Source of the DNA: Chelonoidis abingdonii
Taxonomy: Eukaryota; Chordata; Testudines; Testudinidae
Assembly: GCF_003597395.2 (NCBI RefSeq)
Contig: NC_133772.1
Coordinates: 144,182,535 to 144,246,534, forward strand
Direction of reading: 5' to 3'
Length of the DNA: 64,000 bases
Notes under the pieces: model-generated
What the model was told of the DNA's origin: nothing
The model's database searches: none
Seen by the model: the letters and a program-made list of their open reading frames with translations, nothing else
In this document: positions 19,743 to 31,135 of the stretch, piece after piece
How the letters are laid out: every line of letters starts with the position of its first letter
Position numbering within the stretch: the stretch's first letter is position 1
Translations under genes and position numbers: made by a program

Positions 19743-22295
19743 TATATTTTGCCAAAGATACAAGGTACCCAGCACTTAGAGAAGGGGACTGCATACCTAC
19801 TGTGTGACCCACACTTGGTGTCCAGCCCCTGGGCAGACATGATTTAGCCCTGGTGTTCCCCATTCTCCTCTTGCTGCAAACCCTGGCTCTGAATCAGTCT
19901 CTGTGTCAGCCTCACAGCTGCCTGTCCATTCCCCCCTGCACCTTTCTGTCAGGAGTACCTTTTAACTGACCAGCATCATGTAACTGCTCTCTTGGCCAAA
20001 CAGCCCTGGTGCAGGGTTGAAACTGAGGAGCATCTCTTCATGGCTATGAACCTGGCGATTATGTTGGAGGGGCTGCTCCTTCTCTAGGTCATTGTTTTAC
20101 CTTTCCTGCCTGGTTTCTTTTGATCTAACTCTCAGCATGCAGGATAACATCACAAAGACACACCCAGGGACATGGGATCGTTATACAAAAATAACACAAC
20201 TATTCCCATTTGCCCACAAGGGGCGAAAAGAGAGGCTCAAAGAAAACAGAAAAGGGCAGCTTGGATAACAAGGACCCTATTCTATCTTCTGCTCTGGAGT
20301 TCGGTTCCACGCTGCAGAGGGGAGGAAAGGTAGAGAGTGTATGTGGGTGGCAGCTGGTCCCTTTTGTCCCAAGTGAACAGTGTCATCAGACCTAAACCTC
20401 ATCATTCGTTGTGCACCTCAGACTTGCAGTGAGGTCGAGAGGTGTTCCAGGTGCACAACACGTGCAGGAGCAGGCTACCTCTCTGGGTCTATTTTGACCA
20501 AGTTCGAACTGAGGTTAGAACGTGAGAATGTCAAGTGCACTGGGCATGTCCCGCTGTTTAAACCAGGAAAGTGGGATGCGGAATAAGGGACAGAATTGCC
20601 CCTGCAATTTGTGCCCTAGGAAAAAGCAGACCTGGTTCTTTTATTTATCCTGGTGTTGTACCATGAGCATTGCCATGGCCTCTAGGCACTTTGCCAGGGG
20701 GTAAACTCAATGAAGCAGGTGTCTTGTCAGTTCTTGGGTCTCTTTGCCCTCAGGCCCAAGGAGAGGCAGGAGTTGTTCTGTGTGCAGGTGTGGTTTTAAT
20801 TATTTTGTTGCATGCTGAGGTGCAGTTGCATTGCTCTGGTTTTAAAGATGCTGACTCCTAAAGACAGAAGTTAAAAGCTGTAACTGCACAATTTACAGAA
20901 CTACAAAAGCCCATGCTGAAGCCTATCCCCATTCAGCAAATGACTGAAGCACGTGCTTCAACAAGTTAAGTATGTGCTTACATGCTTTATTGAAAAGGAG
21001 TGGACTGTTGAATTGGGGCCTGAAAGAACAGAGGGGAGATTCTTTACACTACTCTTAACTATGCGGTATTTCACATGTCATCCTAACCATCGCTGTACCA
21101 TTTGGATCTCCTTTTTTCCTGCTTGGAAACACCTCAGCATAATATTTCTTGGCACATTTTTGGCACAAACTTAGTTTTGAATAGTGAATGACTTGGTGGA
21201 AAGAGGAGATGCACATTTCAAACTGCCTTGAGCTCTGAGAACCCTGAGTTCAACTCGCAGCTTCTGACAAGGACGACAAAGAGCTTGCCGGGAGTATCTC
21301 ATATGTTTTCATCTAATATGAGATTTCACATGCAGCATCAAAGTGGGAATTCTACTAGGACGAGTGTCCCTGTGAAAATGCTATGCCCTTCGTAGCTGGA
21401 GTCAGTTTTAATGTTTTAAAAGCCATTCTTGTTGTTATTATTCAACAACTGTCTGATGCATAAATCTCATCCATTCCTGATGGCTTTTCTTTCATGGAAT
21501 ACCAAATCAAATCAAGTCAGAAATGGGGAAAATAAGAAAAAGTAAAGAAAAGGAAATGGATGTGGTTAATAATGTGCTGGTGTCAATTCATTTTGCTTCA
21601 TTGAAACCATGGGAGCTCTGCTGATTCACACCAGCTGAGGTTTTGGTCCAATCAATATTACAGTACAGGGCCTCATTTCATGTTTACAGAGCCATTTGTA
21701 GAGTGTGTCATGCCCTTTTATAATTAGCTGTTTGGAATCATGTTCAAATTCTTTGCACGGATGCCTTTTTTTCACAATGGCTGGAAATTAGCTAAATTCC
21801 TCACTTCCTGAGCACTACAGCTGTGGAAAAACTGCCCTTGCAGTGATAGAGACCTTTTGGTCATGTCTGGCCAGGAAATAAATCCCTTGCTTCTCCCTAC
21901 TGCAATTTTGCACACACACATTGCTGTGTGTTGATTGGTGCTGTTTTCACTTTATTTTTAGAAAACATTTTCCTCGCCTGGGTTTTGAAAGACCTACACA
22001 CCTACTGCAGCATCAGCAAAGCTGTCTCACATGAGGTGTGAATTAACATGGCTCTGTTAATGGTGTCCATGTTGTTAGAAGGAGCAGAAGGCCAACAGCC
22101 TGCTGATGGCAGATCACTTAAACCAAAAGTTCTTTACACTGTTAGAGTGGTGTAGAGGGAATGTCTGATAACCCTGAGATCTTTGGGAAAGGATTTTTTC
22201 TGTTCTGTGTCTGTTCAGTGCGTAGCACAATGGTCCATGACTGCTTCAAAGTGCTATAACAAAACTGGAGTTGGTCCTGGGTCCACTAAGCTGTG
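19743..22295. other. Gene-free stretch with one old inverted-repeat remnant
   Basis: 20905-21010 (CATTCAGCAAATGACTGAAG, GCACGTGCTTCAACAAGTTA) resembles a fold-back repeat also recognisable at 53925-54003. The rest shows no gene, and open frames are short and domain-free. Confidence 0.45.
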
Positions 22296-22299
22296 GGGA

Positions 22300-23168
22300 T
22301 AGGTAGATATGCTGGAGGGTAGGGATAGGATACAGAGTAACCAAGACAAATTGGAGGATTGGGCCAAAAGAAATCAGATGAGGTTCAACGAGGACAAGTG
22401 CAGAGTCCTGCACTTAGGATGGAAGAATCCCATGTACTGCTACAGGCTGGGGACCGATTGGCTAAGTGGCAGTTCTGCAGAAAAGGACCTGGGAATTAAA
22501 GTTGACAAGAAGCTGGATAGGAGTCAACAGTGTGTCCTTGTTGCCAACAAGGCTAACGGCATATTGGGCTGTATTAGTAGGATCATTGCCAGCAGATTGA
22601 GGGAAGTGATTATTCCCCTCTATTCGGCACTGGTGAGGCCATAGCTGGAGTATTGCACTCAATTTTGGGACCCCCCACTACAGAAAGGATGTGGACAAAT
22701 TGGAGAGTGTCCAGCAGGGGGGCAATGAAAATGTTTAGGGAGCTGGGGCACATGACTTATGAGGAGAGGCTGAGGGAACTTGGGTTATTTAGCCTGCAGA
22801 AGAGAAGAGTCAGGGGGAATTTAATAGCAGCCTTCAACTACCTGAAGGAGGGTTCCAAACAGGATGGAGCTCAACTATTCTCAGTGGGGGCAAATGACAG
22901 GACAAGGAGCAATGGTCTCAAGTGGGGGAAGTCTAGGCTGGATATTAGGAAACACTATTTCACTAGGAGAGTAGTGAAGCACTGGAATGGGTTACCTAGG
23001 GAGGTGGTGGAATCTCCAGCCTTAGAAATGTTTAAGGTCAGGCTTGACAAAGCCCTGGCTGGAATGAGTTAGTTGGGGATTGGGCCTGCTTTGAGCAGGG
23101 GGTTGGACTAGTTGACCTCCTGAGATCTCTTCCAACCCTGATATTCTATGAATCTGTGGTTCTATGAA
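22300..23168 (+). mobile_element. CR1 LINE, 5'-truncated, relatively young
   Basis: The 3' third of a CR1 with its coding end and tail. The tail ends CCCTGATATTCTATGAATCT and TGGTTCTATGAAAT, the short terminal repeats of CR1. Sequence quality is high: only one stop and one frameshift separate the two coding pieces, so it is younger than the copies at 10980 and 34200. Its tail is the sequence shared by the Cry SINE at 19027. Confidence 0.92.
22309..23072 (+). pseudogene. CR1 ORF2 C-terminal region, one stop and one frameshift
   Basis: 22309-22644 encodes the segment after the RT catalytic box (ending [11 protein letters not shown], then a TAG at 22642). 22653-23072 continues in another frame ([20 protein letters not shown] ... 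[20 protein letters not shown] ... DKALAGMS stop). The shift lies near 22690-22730. In CR1 this part follows the reverse transcriptase and is needed for retrotransposition. The fragment cannot act alone. Confidence 0.88.
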
Positions 23169-23224
23169 ATAAATAATCCATAAATATGCATTTATAAGAC
23201 AGCTGTACACAGGACCAAATTAAT

Positions 23225-23640
23225 CTTTTATGGGCCTTGGCACCCAAACCAAGGCCCCGCCCTAGTGCTCCATCCTTGCTCTACCCTGAGCCCCAGCGCC
23301 CATGCTCTTCCTATGCTCCACCCCAAAGCCAACCCCAACTTGTCCTCTTCCCCCCGAGGCCCCGCCGACCACTCACATGGGGAGGAAGCGGCAGAGAGAA
23401 GCAAGCAGCAGGAGAGGTCTTGGGAGCTGGGGGGAGAGGCTGAGTGGCAGGCAGGGCCTCGGGGCCAAGTGGCAGGCAAAGCCTTGTGGGGCAGGGCCAC
23501 GGTCCGGGCACTAGGGCCTCTTGTGAGTGGGACCCAGCACCACAGCACCATTGGTGCCATTGTAAACCCAGTACTGGCTGTACAACAGCTATCTTGTACA
23601 TTCCCAAGAGTCAGGGCCTGATCAGATAAGTGCTGAGACC
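23225..23640. repeat. GC-rich unclassified repeat
   Basis: A C-rich then G-rich stretch (CCCCGAGGCCCCGCC near 23353, GGGGGGAGAGGCTGAG near 23429). Long overlapping frames on both strands are due to GC-rich composition with few stops and not to coding. It resembles hAT-like repeats in turtle DNA, but no terminal inverted repeat was found. Confidence 0.4.
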
Positions 23641-24591
23641 CCTCCACTCGGTGGGAGTGGCAGGTCTTCAGAGCCCCTCAGGAGGCAGCGAGCACCTTGA
23701 AGAACTGGATCACAAGGGTAACACATCATAAAATAAAAACAATTTCCCTTTGCAAGTCCAGTGTCTCTTCCCCCTTCTTTTCCTCCTCAAAATCTACATG
23801 CTTAAACAGCCCTCTGTGTGTCAGGGAAAGCAGAAGTGTTAGGCAAAAGGCAATATCAGTTCTCAAATCTAGAGAAAAGTCGCAGTATTAGAAGTAGTCC
23901 TATGCCATATGTTGAAAAAGTCCAGCCCCTCAGCAAAAAAGATCAATTCCTATGCAGATGATTTGCTGAATTATAAGAATAAAACTAAATCCAAAAATCT
24001 CATTAAAAGGTCACTGGAGGTCTAAGAGTAAAAGACAAGAAACCTGGAATTAAAGAGTTCTTCTGATCCATTAGTTGGGGGGTTTGCAGTGTTTGATACA
24101 CCTTGATGCACAGTGGAGGCAGCAGCAAAAATGCCCTTTTTAATCTCAGAAGGAATGTGCGATTGTGTCAAACAGATATTTTGGCTTTACTGTATATGTG
24201 AAGCCTCAATTTAGGAAGATAGAGAAGAGAAGTAATAGCACCATTTCTTATGAATTCTTCCTTCAAACATATGAATTCATGAAGGTGAGATTGAGAGGTT
24301 TTAGCGGCTTCTGGAAATAAATGAATTCAGTACCCTTGAAAGGTCAGTGCTTAGATCTGCATCTTCTTAGAAAGACTGGGCTATAACTCTTCTCTCACAC
24401 CACTTTTCCACTGGCATAATTCCACTGATTTCAGTAGAATTACTTCTGATTTACACTGGGGTAACTGAAAAGAGTATCAGGTCCCACATCTCTTTGTGAA
24501 GGGAGGACTTTGTGAAGGTCCATACTGCAAACCCTTAAGTACATCCTGAAAATGACCATTGTGAGTAATCCCACTAAATCAAGGGGACTAA
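23641..24591. other. No recognisable feature
   Basis: 24410-24485 has a weak copy of the inverted-repeat sequence type seen at 28633 (AATTCCACTGATTTCAGT, GATTTACACTGGGGTAAC). Otherwise nothing. Confidence 0.4.
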
Positions 24592-24690
24592 TTCATAGAA
24601 TCATAGAATATCAGAGTTGGAAGGGACCTCAGGAGGTATCTAATCCAACACCCTGCTCAAAGCAGGACCATTCCCCAACTAACTACATGA
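24592..24690 (-). mobile_element. CR1 LINE 3' end, 99-bp fragment
   Basis: Antisense CR1 tail: ATCATAGAATATCAGAG, TTGGAAGGGACCTCAGGAGG, CTGCTCAAAGCAGGACC, CCCCAACTAACTA. Strongly 5'-truncated. Confidence 0.9.
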
Positions 24691-25285
24691 GCAAAGTTAA
24701 ACGTGTGCAAGTGTGTGCAGAACGGGGCCTAAGGAGGTAATCAGAATCAGTATGTCCTGTGTGTAGGGCCCTCAAGATTATTTTTATACTATCATCCACC
24801 AGAGGGTGCAGTGGATTCTCCATTACACCAAGACCGGGTGTCTTTTTCTAAAAGAGATACTGTACCTCTGCCAAAAGTGATGGTTTGATGTAGAAATCCC
24901 AGGGTGAGGTTCTCTGGCCCATGCAATGCCAAAGGTCAAACAGGATGGGCGTAAAATCTATGCCTCTCTTAGGTTTTTGGCACTGCTGCTTGAAAAATGG
25001 AGGGGAAAAAAATTCTGCTAAATGTTTGCTTCCATTTTTCATCAAAATTCTTAAAAATTTGTAGTTGGGTTTATTGGCCTGAATTATGATTTTAAGGTCC
25101 AGCCCCAATGCTTCTTTCAGTACATTACTTCCAAACCCCACAAATATGAATCATTATGAATCTAGCCCGACTGCCCTGCATCTTCACCATTCTCCCTGTT
25201 TCCTCCAGTGTCATGCTAGAAAAGCATGCTCTCTTTCATCATAGTATTTAATCCGGGTGGCAGCATAAAACCCAGGCACAAATTC
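24691..25285. other. No recognisable feature
   Basis: A 97-codon minus-strand frame (24848-25141) has no recognisable domain. I see no gene. Confidence 0.4.
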
Positions 25286-25328
25286 TTCCATAGATTTATA
25301 GACTTTAATTTCCTTTCAACATTTCATT
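25286..25328 (-). mobile_element. CR1 tail, left part of a CR1 split by a hAT-like element
   Basis: CCATAGATTTATAGACTTTA is the antisense CR1 terminus. The matching continuation TCTAGTTTAACTTTCTACAT with ACACAGGCCAAAG resumes at 25741-25830, beyond the hAT-like insertion. Confidence 0.6.
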
Positions 25329-25740
25329 CAGGGGTGGCCAACCTGAGCCTGAGAAGGGGCCAGAATTTACCAAAGAGCCAAAGAGCCACAGAAATACGGC
25401 AGTAGCCCCCATCTGCTCCCCCCACTACTCCAAGTGCCTCCAGCCCTCCAGCAGCCCTGCTGATCAGCACCTCCGTCAGCTGTTTCATGGGGTGTAGAAG
25501 GCTCTGGGGGGAAGCGGGATGGGGAGATGGAGGGCATGGTAGGCTCGGGGAGAGGGCAGGAAGGGATCGAGTGGGGGCAGGGCCTGTGGCAGAGCCAGAG
25601 TTGAGCACTGAGCACCCTCCGGCACATTGGAAAGTTGGCGCCTGTAGCTCCAGCCCCAAAGTTGGTGTCTGTACAAAGAGCTGCATATTAACTTTTAAAG
25701 AGTCGCATGTGGATCTGGAGCCCCAGGTTGGCCACCCCGG
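25329..25740. mobile_element. hAT-like non-autonomous DNA transposon
   Basis: Inverted termini: the left CAGGGGTGGCCAACCTGAG and the reverse complement of the right end, CCGGGGTGGCCAACCTGGG, match well. The interior of 412 bp is GC-rich without transposase. The terminus CAGGGGTGGCCAACCTG is of hAT type. The expected 8-bp target duplication is not evident (left ATTTCATT, right TCTAGTTT), so either the ends are off by a few bases or the copy has decayed. Confidence 0.7.
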
Positions 25741-25830
25741 TCTAGTTTAACTTTCTACATCACACAGGCCAAAGAAACTCACATAGTAATTCATGCCCCA
25801 AGCTCCCATTGTGTGGATGAGGCAACTAGC
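25741..25830 (-). mobile_element. CR1 tail, right part of the split CR1
   Basis: TCTAGTTTAACTTTCTACAT and CACACAGGCCAAAGAAACTC follow the antisense CR1 consensus order and join to 25286-25328. Confidence 0.6.
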
Positions 25831-27095
25831 CCACTAACAAAGATTCCAGTAGCTCACAAACTTCCCCAAAACACTCATCCAGCAAAGCAATCTGCTTTAG
25901 CGCAAACTCCTCTACGGTCCCACTCATTAGAATGGCAATTTAAAAACATGTTACAGGCAGAAAAGATTGCTACAACAGAACAGTCTGGTGCTGAAAAGCC
26001 AAAGGGAGCCAGGGACTCTCAGCACCTGCCCGTGGGTGTTACAGACTTTGCAGGATGAGGCCTTTTTGCTCACCCAGGGCAGTTTCCCAGCTCAGAGGAG
26101 GAGCTGATGCTAAGACTGGTTGTTGGCAATGCAAGCAGTTTAGCTTGTTAAGGACAATCCACTAGAGCATCGCAGAAGGTAGCCCCCAAAGTGAAATTCC
26201 AGACCTGGTGATGCATCACAGAAACCACTGAAGACCCTTATTTTGGAAAAAAAAAAAAAAAAAACATGCAGAGGATGCATCTTATCCTATGTTTTTATCT
26301 GTCCCCATTTTTATGATTTGGCTCATTTGCATCAGAACAATGGACTTAGTTTTGATCTCACTTATGTCAGAGGAGATCAGAAGCAACTCATCAGTTCCAC
26401 CAGTGTAAGCTTGCATAAGATCAGAATTAGACACAGCGTCTATATTACTTAGTCATTTATTGGATCTTATTACCCGTTTCCTGTTTGAAGGCACTCATCA
26501 TCCTGTATACCTGACACTGCAATTAGTCGCTGTGGAAATGTTGATGATATGTACTCTGTTTTTAAAAATATCTGTAGCAAGAAGCCATCAGGCAGGGCTT
26601 GGTAACGGTTGAGGCAGAAATTGCACAGGGAAGACGGACAGTGAAGAGATAACATTGTTTTCATTATTCAAATAAGGTTCCCTGTTCAGTGTTAGAATAA
26701 AGTGACCTGTTTTTGTAACTCTACCACTGTCAGGTGACAGGTGATGAGGCTGTCACAATCAGAGGGTGATGAGGAACGAAAAGCGGGTCATTTTCATGCA
26801 ATTGTCCTTACTAATTAAAAGAACCGTGAACAAATTCTCCAACCCACTAGAAATAGTTCCTTAGCCCTGGTAAAATGTTCGCAGTTGCAGCCTTTCTCCA
26901 TAGACCAGGCACAAAGGCAGTATAAGCATCCTTCTAGTACCTACAGGGCACTGCCACATTTTGCTGTAACTAGAGCTGGTCAAAAAGTGCCACATTTTGT
27001 TTAAAATTGATTTTTTTGGTGGGAAATGTTATCAGAAAATTGAAATCTGGAAAATTTTGATCAAGGCAAACATTTCTAAAATGGTAAAGTGATTT
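25831..27095. other. No gene; one poly(A) run
   Basis: 26247-26264 is 18 A residues. A nearby open frame (26243-26452) includes this run and is not a gene. No other repeat was recognised. Confidence 0.5.
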
Positions 27096-27099
27096 AGGA

Positions 27100-27200
27100 A
27101 CTTAAGATAACCTCGGTGCCACTGACTTTCCACTTCTGAGTGCCTAAGTCACTTTTGTAAATGGGTATTAGACTCCTAAATCCCTAGGAACATTTGAAAA
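27100..27200. repeat. Fold-back inverted repeat remnant
   Basis: AAAGTGATTTAGGAACTT at 27085 onwards faces GAGTGCCTAAGTCACTTT near 27138-27155. The reverse complement of the second differs from the first at only a few positions. The style is the same as 7059-7153, but the sequence differs. Confidence 0.6.
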
Positions 27201-27224
27201 TTTTACTCCAATGCTAGTTATAAT

Positions 27225-27780
27225 CCCAGATGGGTAGACTCCAAGGCCAGACGGGACCATTGGAATCATCCAATCTGTATAACACAGGCCAGTAGAACTT
27301 CCCCAAAATAATTCCTAAAGCAGATCTTTTAGAAAAACTTCCAAACTCGATTTAAAAATTGTCAATGATGGAGAATCCACTATGAACCTTGGTAAATTGT
27401 TCCGACGGTTCATTACATCACTCTCACCTTATATCCAGACTGAATTGGTCTAGCTTCAACTTCCAGTCATTGGATCGTGTTATACCTTTCGCTGCTAGAT
27501 TGAAGAGCCCATCAGTAAATATTTGTTTCCTGTGCAGGTATTTTAAGACAGTAATTGAGTCACCCCTTAACCTTTTTTTCACACTAAATAGAGTGAATCT
27601 GTCATTAGGAGGCAGTTTTCTAACCCTTTATTCATTCTTGTGGCCCTTCTGACCCCTCTCTTATTTATCAAAATTCTTCTTGAAGTGTGGACACCAGAAC
27701 TGGACACACTATTCCAGCACCAGTGACAAATACAGAGGTAAAATAACCTCTCTACCTCACTGGTGAACTGGACTCTGAAA
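27225..27780 (-). mobile_element. CR1 LINE, 5'-truncated, antisense
   Basis: Starts at the tail (GACTCCAAGGCCAGACGGGA, ATCCAATCTGTATAACACAG), passes through the antisense ORF2 C terminus, and ends near the CACTATTCCAGCACCAGTG region. It is diverged, of the same tail type as 16817 and 36512-37155, and frame-broken throughout. Confidence 0.8.
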
Positions 27781-28632
27781 GGCCAGCACTAGGGAAAGAG
27801 CAAGTCTTGCCCACTTACCCACTTACCCATTCAAGTCTCTGCTTAGACTCCCATCATGGGGGAGAATTCTCATGTTGATCTGGTGATGTGTAGACTCCTG
27901 TGCACAGGGACTAACCACACAAGTAGTAATTGATGTCACCTAGACCTACAGATTGTAATGATTTTGGCTTCTGGCAGTGCTGGATGGACATAGACGTTCC
28001 GGTTTGTTTTTTTCCCTTACTAATCTGGAAAGACCTCTGTCTCTTTAAAATGTGGTAATATGTCAGCTACATAGTGGATTGGGTTATTTTTAGCCAAGCT
28101 CTATCAGATTAAAATAAAAAAAAATAATCTCAAGTGTGAGTGTGCACCTCCATTTCCGCTAGTGTTTCCCAGATCCCCTCCCACCTCTGCCCTTCTGAGA
28201 CTGTAAATAAAAAATGAAGAGAGGAACGGGCAGTGGGAGTTTGAAAACACAATGGGTTCTTGCCTAATCCCATATCACATCAATGTTTCATCTTGTAATT
28301 TGATTTGATTCCTGATAAAGTTCTAGGCAATGGTGCTGTTTCAGGAATATAATGTTTACAGCTCTGATCCTTATGAGACAATAACTAAAAAAGACTTCCC
28401 TACTGGATTAAAAAAAAAAGGAGAGAGAGAGATACTAAATTATGCATAATAAAGATTTACTCTCAGGTAAGTCATGTAATAGGAACCTAGAGCTTTCTTA
28501 CTGTCTCTGGCCACTGCAGAAAAGTGATCAATCAACCTTTGTCCTAATCATCCTCCAGTAAATCAGATACCAAATTGCCATTCTTTACTTTAAAAGACTT
28601 GGGAGAAACTAAAAACATGGCACCAGCACATC
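27781..28632. other. No recognisable feature
   Basis: Simple A-rich patches at 28111-28125 and 28410-28435. No gene. Confidence 0.4.
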
Positions 28633-28694
28633 AGCTCATGCAAATCAGCATAAATCCATTGATTTCAATGGGACTATGCTGATTTTCATCCGCT
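28633..28694. repeat. Near-perfect palindrome (hairpin-forming)
   Basis: The core is 28642-28685: the left arm AAATCAGCATAAATCCATTG and the reverse complement of the right arm, AAATCAGCATAGTCCCATTG, match at 18 of 22 core positions. Similarity extends about 9 bp further out on each side (AGCTCATGC against AGCGGATGA). Related, more decayed sequences lie at 4395-4465, 21620-21655 and 29435-29520. Confidence 0.75.
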
Positions 28695-28719
28695 GAGGAT
28701 CTGGCTCGTCCTATCCAAA

Positions 28720-29425
28720 CAGCTAACACATAATAACAGCATCTGACCTCAAGGGGTGAAATCCTGAGCGGATTGAAGTCAAAGGCAAAACTCCTGTTAA
28801 TTTCACTGGGTCAAGGGTTTCACCTCAGGTGTTTAATACAGGGCACACAGCATCCTGAATTGGAGAACTGTTCTGGGCAGTAGACGAGGGGCCTGGAGGT
28901 GCTGCTGAAACATCAGCTGATGATCTCTGAATCAGGGGCTCTAAATCCATTTCTGGTTGATTGTCAACAGGAGCTTAAATTCCATCTCCTCACTCATGGC
29001 CTCTGCCAGACTGGGAGGCCGAGTCCCCTAGAAGCCCCTTCTGCTGAGCACTGGGGCTGGTTCCTTTTGAGAATCTCTGCACTCAGCTCATTTGCCTCTT
29101 TGTGCAGCTGTCAGGGCAGACTTCTCATCAGTGCTGCTCTGAGCACAGACAATATAGGTCACTGCTTACATAATTCACATTCTGTTGAACCTTATTTCAT
29201 TACTGGCTGTGAGCCAGAAAGAGACAGCAACCCTTTTCTTTGGGAATTTTTGATCTCACAAGGAACCTTCTTTTCATCCATTGGATCTGCTACTTGAATG
29301 TTCCCTGTAAAGTGTAAAAGGCTTTTTCTAGTTATGGCCTGACAAGTTCCCCGCTGCCACGGACAATCGGGATAGGAACACACTTGTTATTAATTATTAT
29401 TTTTTATCTAATCTTCCTAGGAACT
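28720..29425. other. No recognisable feature
   Basis: A 132-codon frame (28899-29297) has no recognisable domain and no repeat signature. I do not call a gene. Confidence 0.4.
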
Positions 29426-29434
29426 GAAGACACA

Positions 29435-29525
29435 CAGGGCCAGATCCCCAGCTGGCATAAATCAGCATCGCTCTGAAGTCCCTGCTCACCTATGCTAACT
29501 TACGCCAGATGAGGATATGGCCCAA
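29435..29525. repeat. Decayed inverted repeat related to 28633-28694
   Basis: GGCCAGATCCCCAGCTGGCA with TAAATCAGCATCGCTC faces TATGCTAACTTACGCCAG and ATGAGGATATGGCCC. The outer arms pair as GGGCCAGATCC / GGATATGGCCC. Confidence 0.6.
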
Positions 29526-30011
29526 ATAGAGACAGACATAAAGAAACAAAGAGAGACCAAATGGGACTCCAGCCTGGAATACCCACCCGCATCTGCTGTG
29601 TCTGGATATAAACAGCCAGAAATGCCCACTTGGAGCTAGTGCCCTGTTCCTAAGTAGCCATAGAGTGGAGTAAGGAGAAGGAAGCCACCATGTGTAGCTG
29701 CATAGGATCTCCCTGGGGCTGGCTTAGGATAACCTGATGTAATGTGACCAAATAGATGGGGAAATGGTAGAGATAGACAGAACCACAGCTGCAGCCAAAA
29801 TCTGCACGACACACTGTTGATGTAATCCCCTCCCATATTAAAACTATTTTATAACATTATTTCTCCCACTCTTCTCAGAAGAAAAAAAAATGTCCCTTTT
29901 ATTTCTCGGCTGCTATCCTGCTCCTTAGAAAGAGAATCCTATTAAATCTGGAAATATAGTCAAATAGACAAAGATTACTGGAGGTCTGAACTCTGTCCTG
30001 TGCTGCGTTCT

Positions 30012-30686
30012 TGTCACAGCGTCTACTCACTGTTAAAGCACCTCCCCTGGATTGCTGGGGATTAGCTCCTCGCAGGTTTGAAGCCCTGTTCTGTCGGTTC
30101 CCCTCCACAGGCTCTCTCTCTTCCTCTGGGACTTGGGGTGCTCCTTCCTGACTCAGCCCTCCGGCCAGGTCACTATATTCCTTCCCTTCCAGGGTATCAA
30201 AGTCCCTCTATATGAAACGGCAGTCTTCCCTTCCCTTCACTTCCCTGACCATATCACTCCTCTAGCGGCTGGCAGCAGAACCCGGACCCACTCTCTCCTT
30301 TGGGTTCCTGTCCAGTGAGCCTATCTCTAGCAATGGTGGCCTTCTCAGACCGTGTTACTTTTCCCCTAGACTCCTTCCTACATCTTCATACTTCTCAGCT
30401 CTACCTTCCGGCTCCCCCCAGCTCTGGGTGTCCCAGCCCAAACTCCCTCCTTTCAGGTAGAAACTGCAGGTTACCTGGCACTGTTGCCCCAAACACAGCT
30501 CCCTTCTCCCAGGGAGAGACTGCAGACTACTTCCCTGCAGCCCCTTTCTGCCAATGTCCTGTCCCTCTCGTTCCTTCTCAGCTGGGTTCCTGGGTCTCCC
30601 TCAGGTTCAGCCTTTCACGTTAATTGGCCCCCTTTTCGGCATTGTTCATCCTTTTGAGGCTGGTAGGGAGTGGACACCCCATCACA
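30012..30686 (+). mobile_element. Solo-LTR-like element
   Basis: Starts TGTCACAGCG and ends ACCCCATCACA, so the ends are near-inverted (TGTCACAG against TGTGATGGGG). A candidate 6-bp target duplication CGTTCT/TGTTCT (30006-30011, 30687-30692) matches at five of six positions. The 675-bp interior is C/T-rich and non-coding; the frame at 30300-30623 reflects composition. It resembles an ERV-type LTR common in turtle DNA. Confidence 0.55.
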
Positions 30687-30984
30687 TGTTCTCAAAGGGC
30701 TAGTGCAAAGGGTGTTTCCTATTTCCCTGGTTAGAAAAGTTGTGAAGACGTGGGCTTGCTGCATGTTTGCAGGAAGAGAGAGATTCTCCTGTAATGTGCC
30801 TGTTTAGAAATCAGATCACCACAAATGAGAGTAGGTCCAGTCCTCAAGAGTGTGTATTGGTAGAGCCGCACTGATGTCAGTGGGGCTTTGCTAATTGATG
30901 TCAGCTGGTCCAGGCATGGGGGGAAAAGACATAAGTCATCCCATCTTTCTCCCTCCCCGTCCAAGATTGATTTCCCCCAAGACA

Positions 30985-31135
30985 TTTTATTCAGTCTAGT
31001 TTAGATGTTACAAGCAATGGAACTAGCCCCATTTCCCTGGAGAGACTATTCCACAGTCTGAAACGTCTCACTTTTCTTCTGATGTTCACGGCAGATTTCC
31101 TTCCTTAATTGCATGTCATTGCTCCTCGTCCTACC
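30985..31135 (-). mobile_element. CR1-like LINE fragment, antisense (left piece)
   Basis: CCCTGGAGAGACTATTCCAC, CAGTCTGAAACGTC and CATTGCTCCTCGTCCTACC follow the antisense order of the ORF2 C terminus in older CR1/L3-type LINEs. It appears to continue at 31795-32120 after an unrelated C-rich block (31136-31790). Confidence 0.55.

Noticed and set aside
23228..23647. 139-codon GC-rich frame
   Set aside because: Several overlapping frames on both strands share the GC-rich region; stops are rare there by composition.
25329..25740. Host exon suggested by an 87-120 codon frame pair
   Set aside because: The frames lie between the inverted ends of a hAT-like element and run on both strands.
26243..26270. 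Poly(A) run as a LINE or pseudogene tail
   Set aside because: No target duplication or upstream transcript-like sequence was recognised; CR1 and Tx1 here do not end in poly(A).
30300..30623. 107-codon plus-strand frame
   Set aside because: It lies inside an LTR-like repeat with C/T-rich composition.
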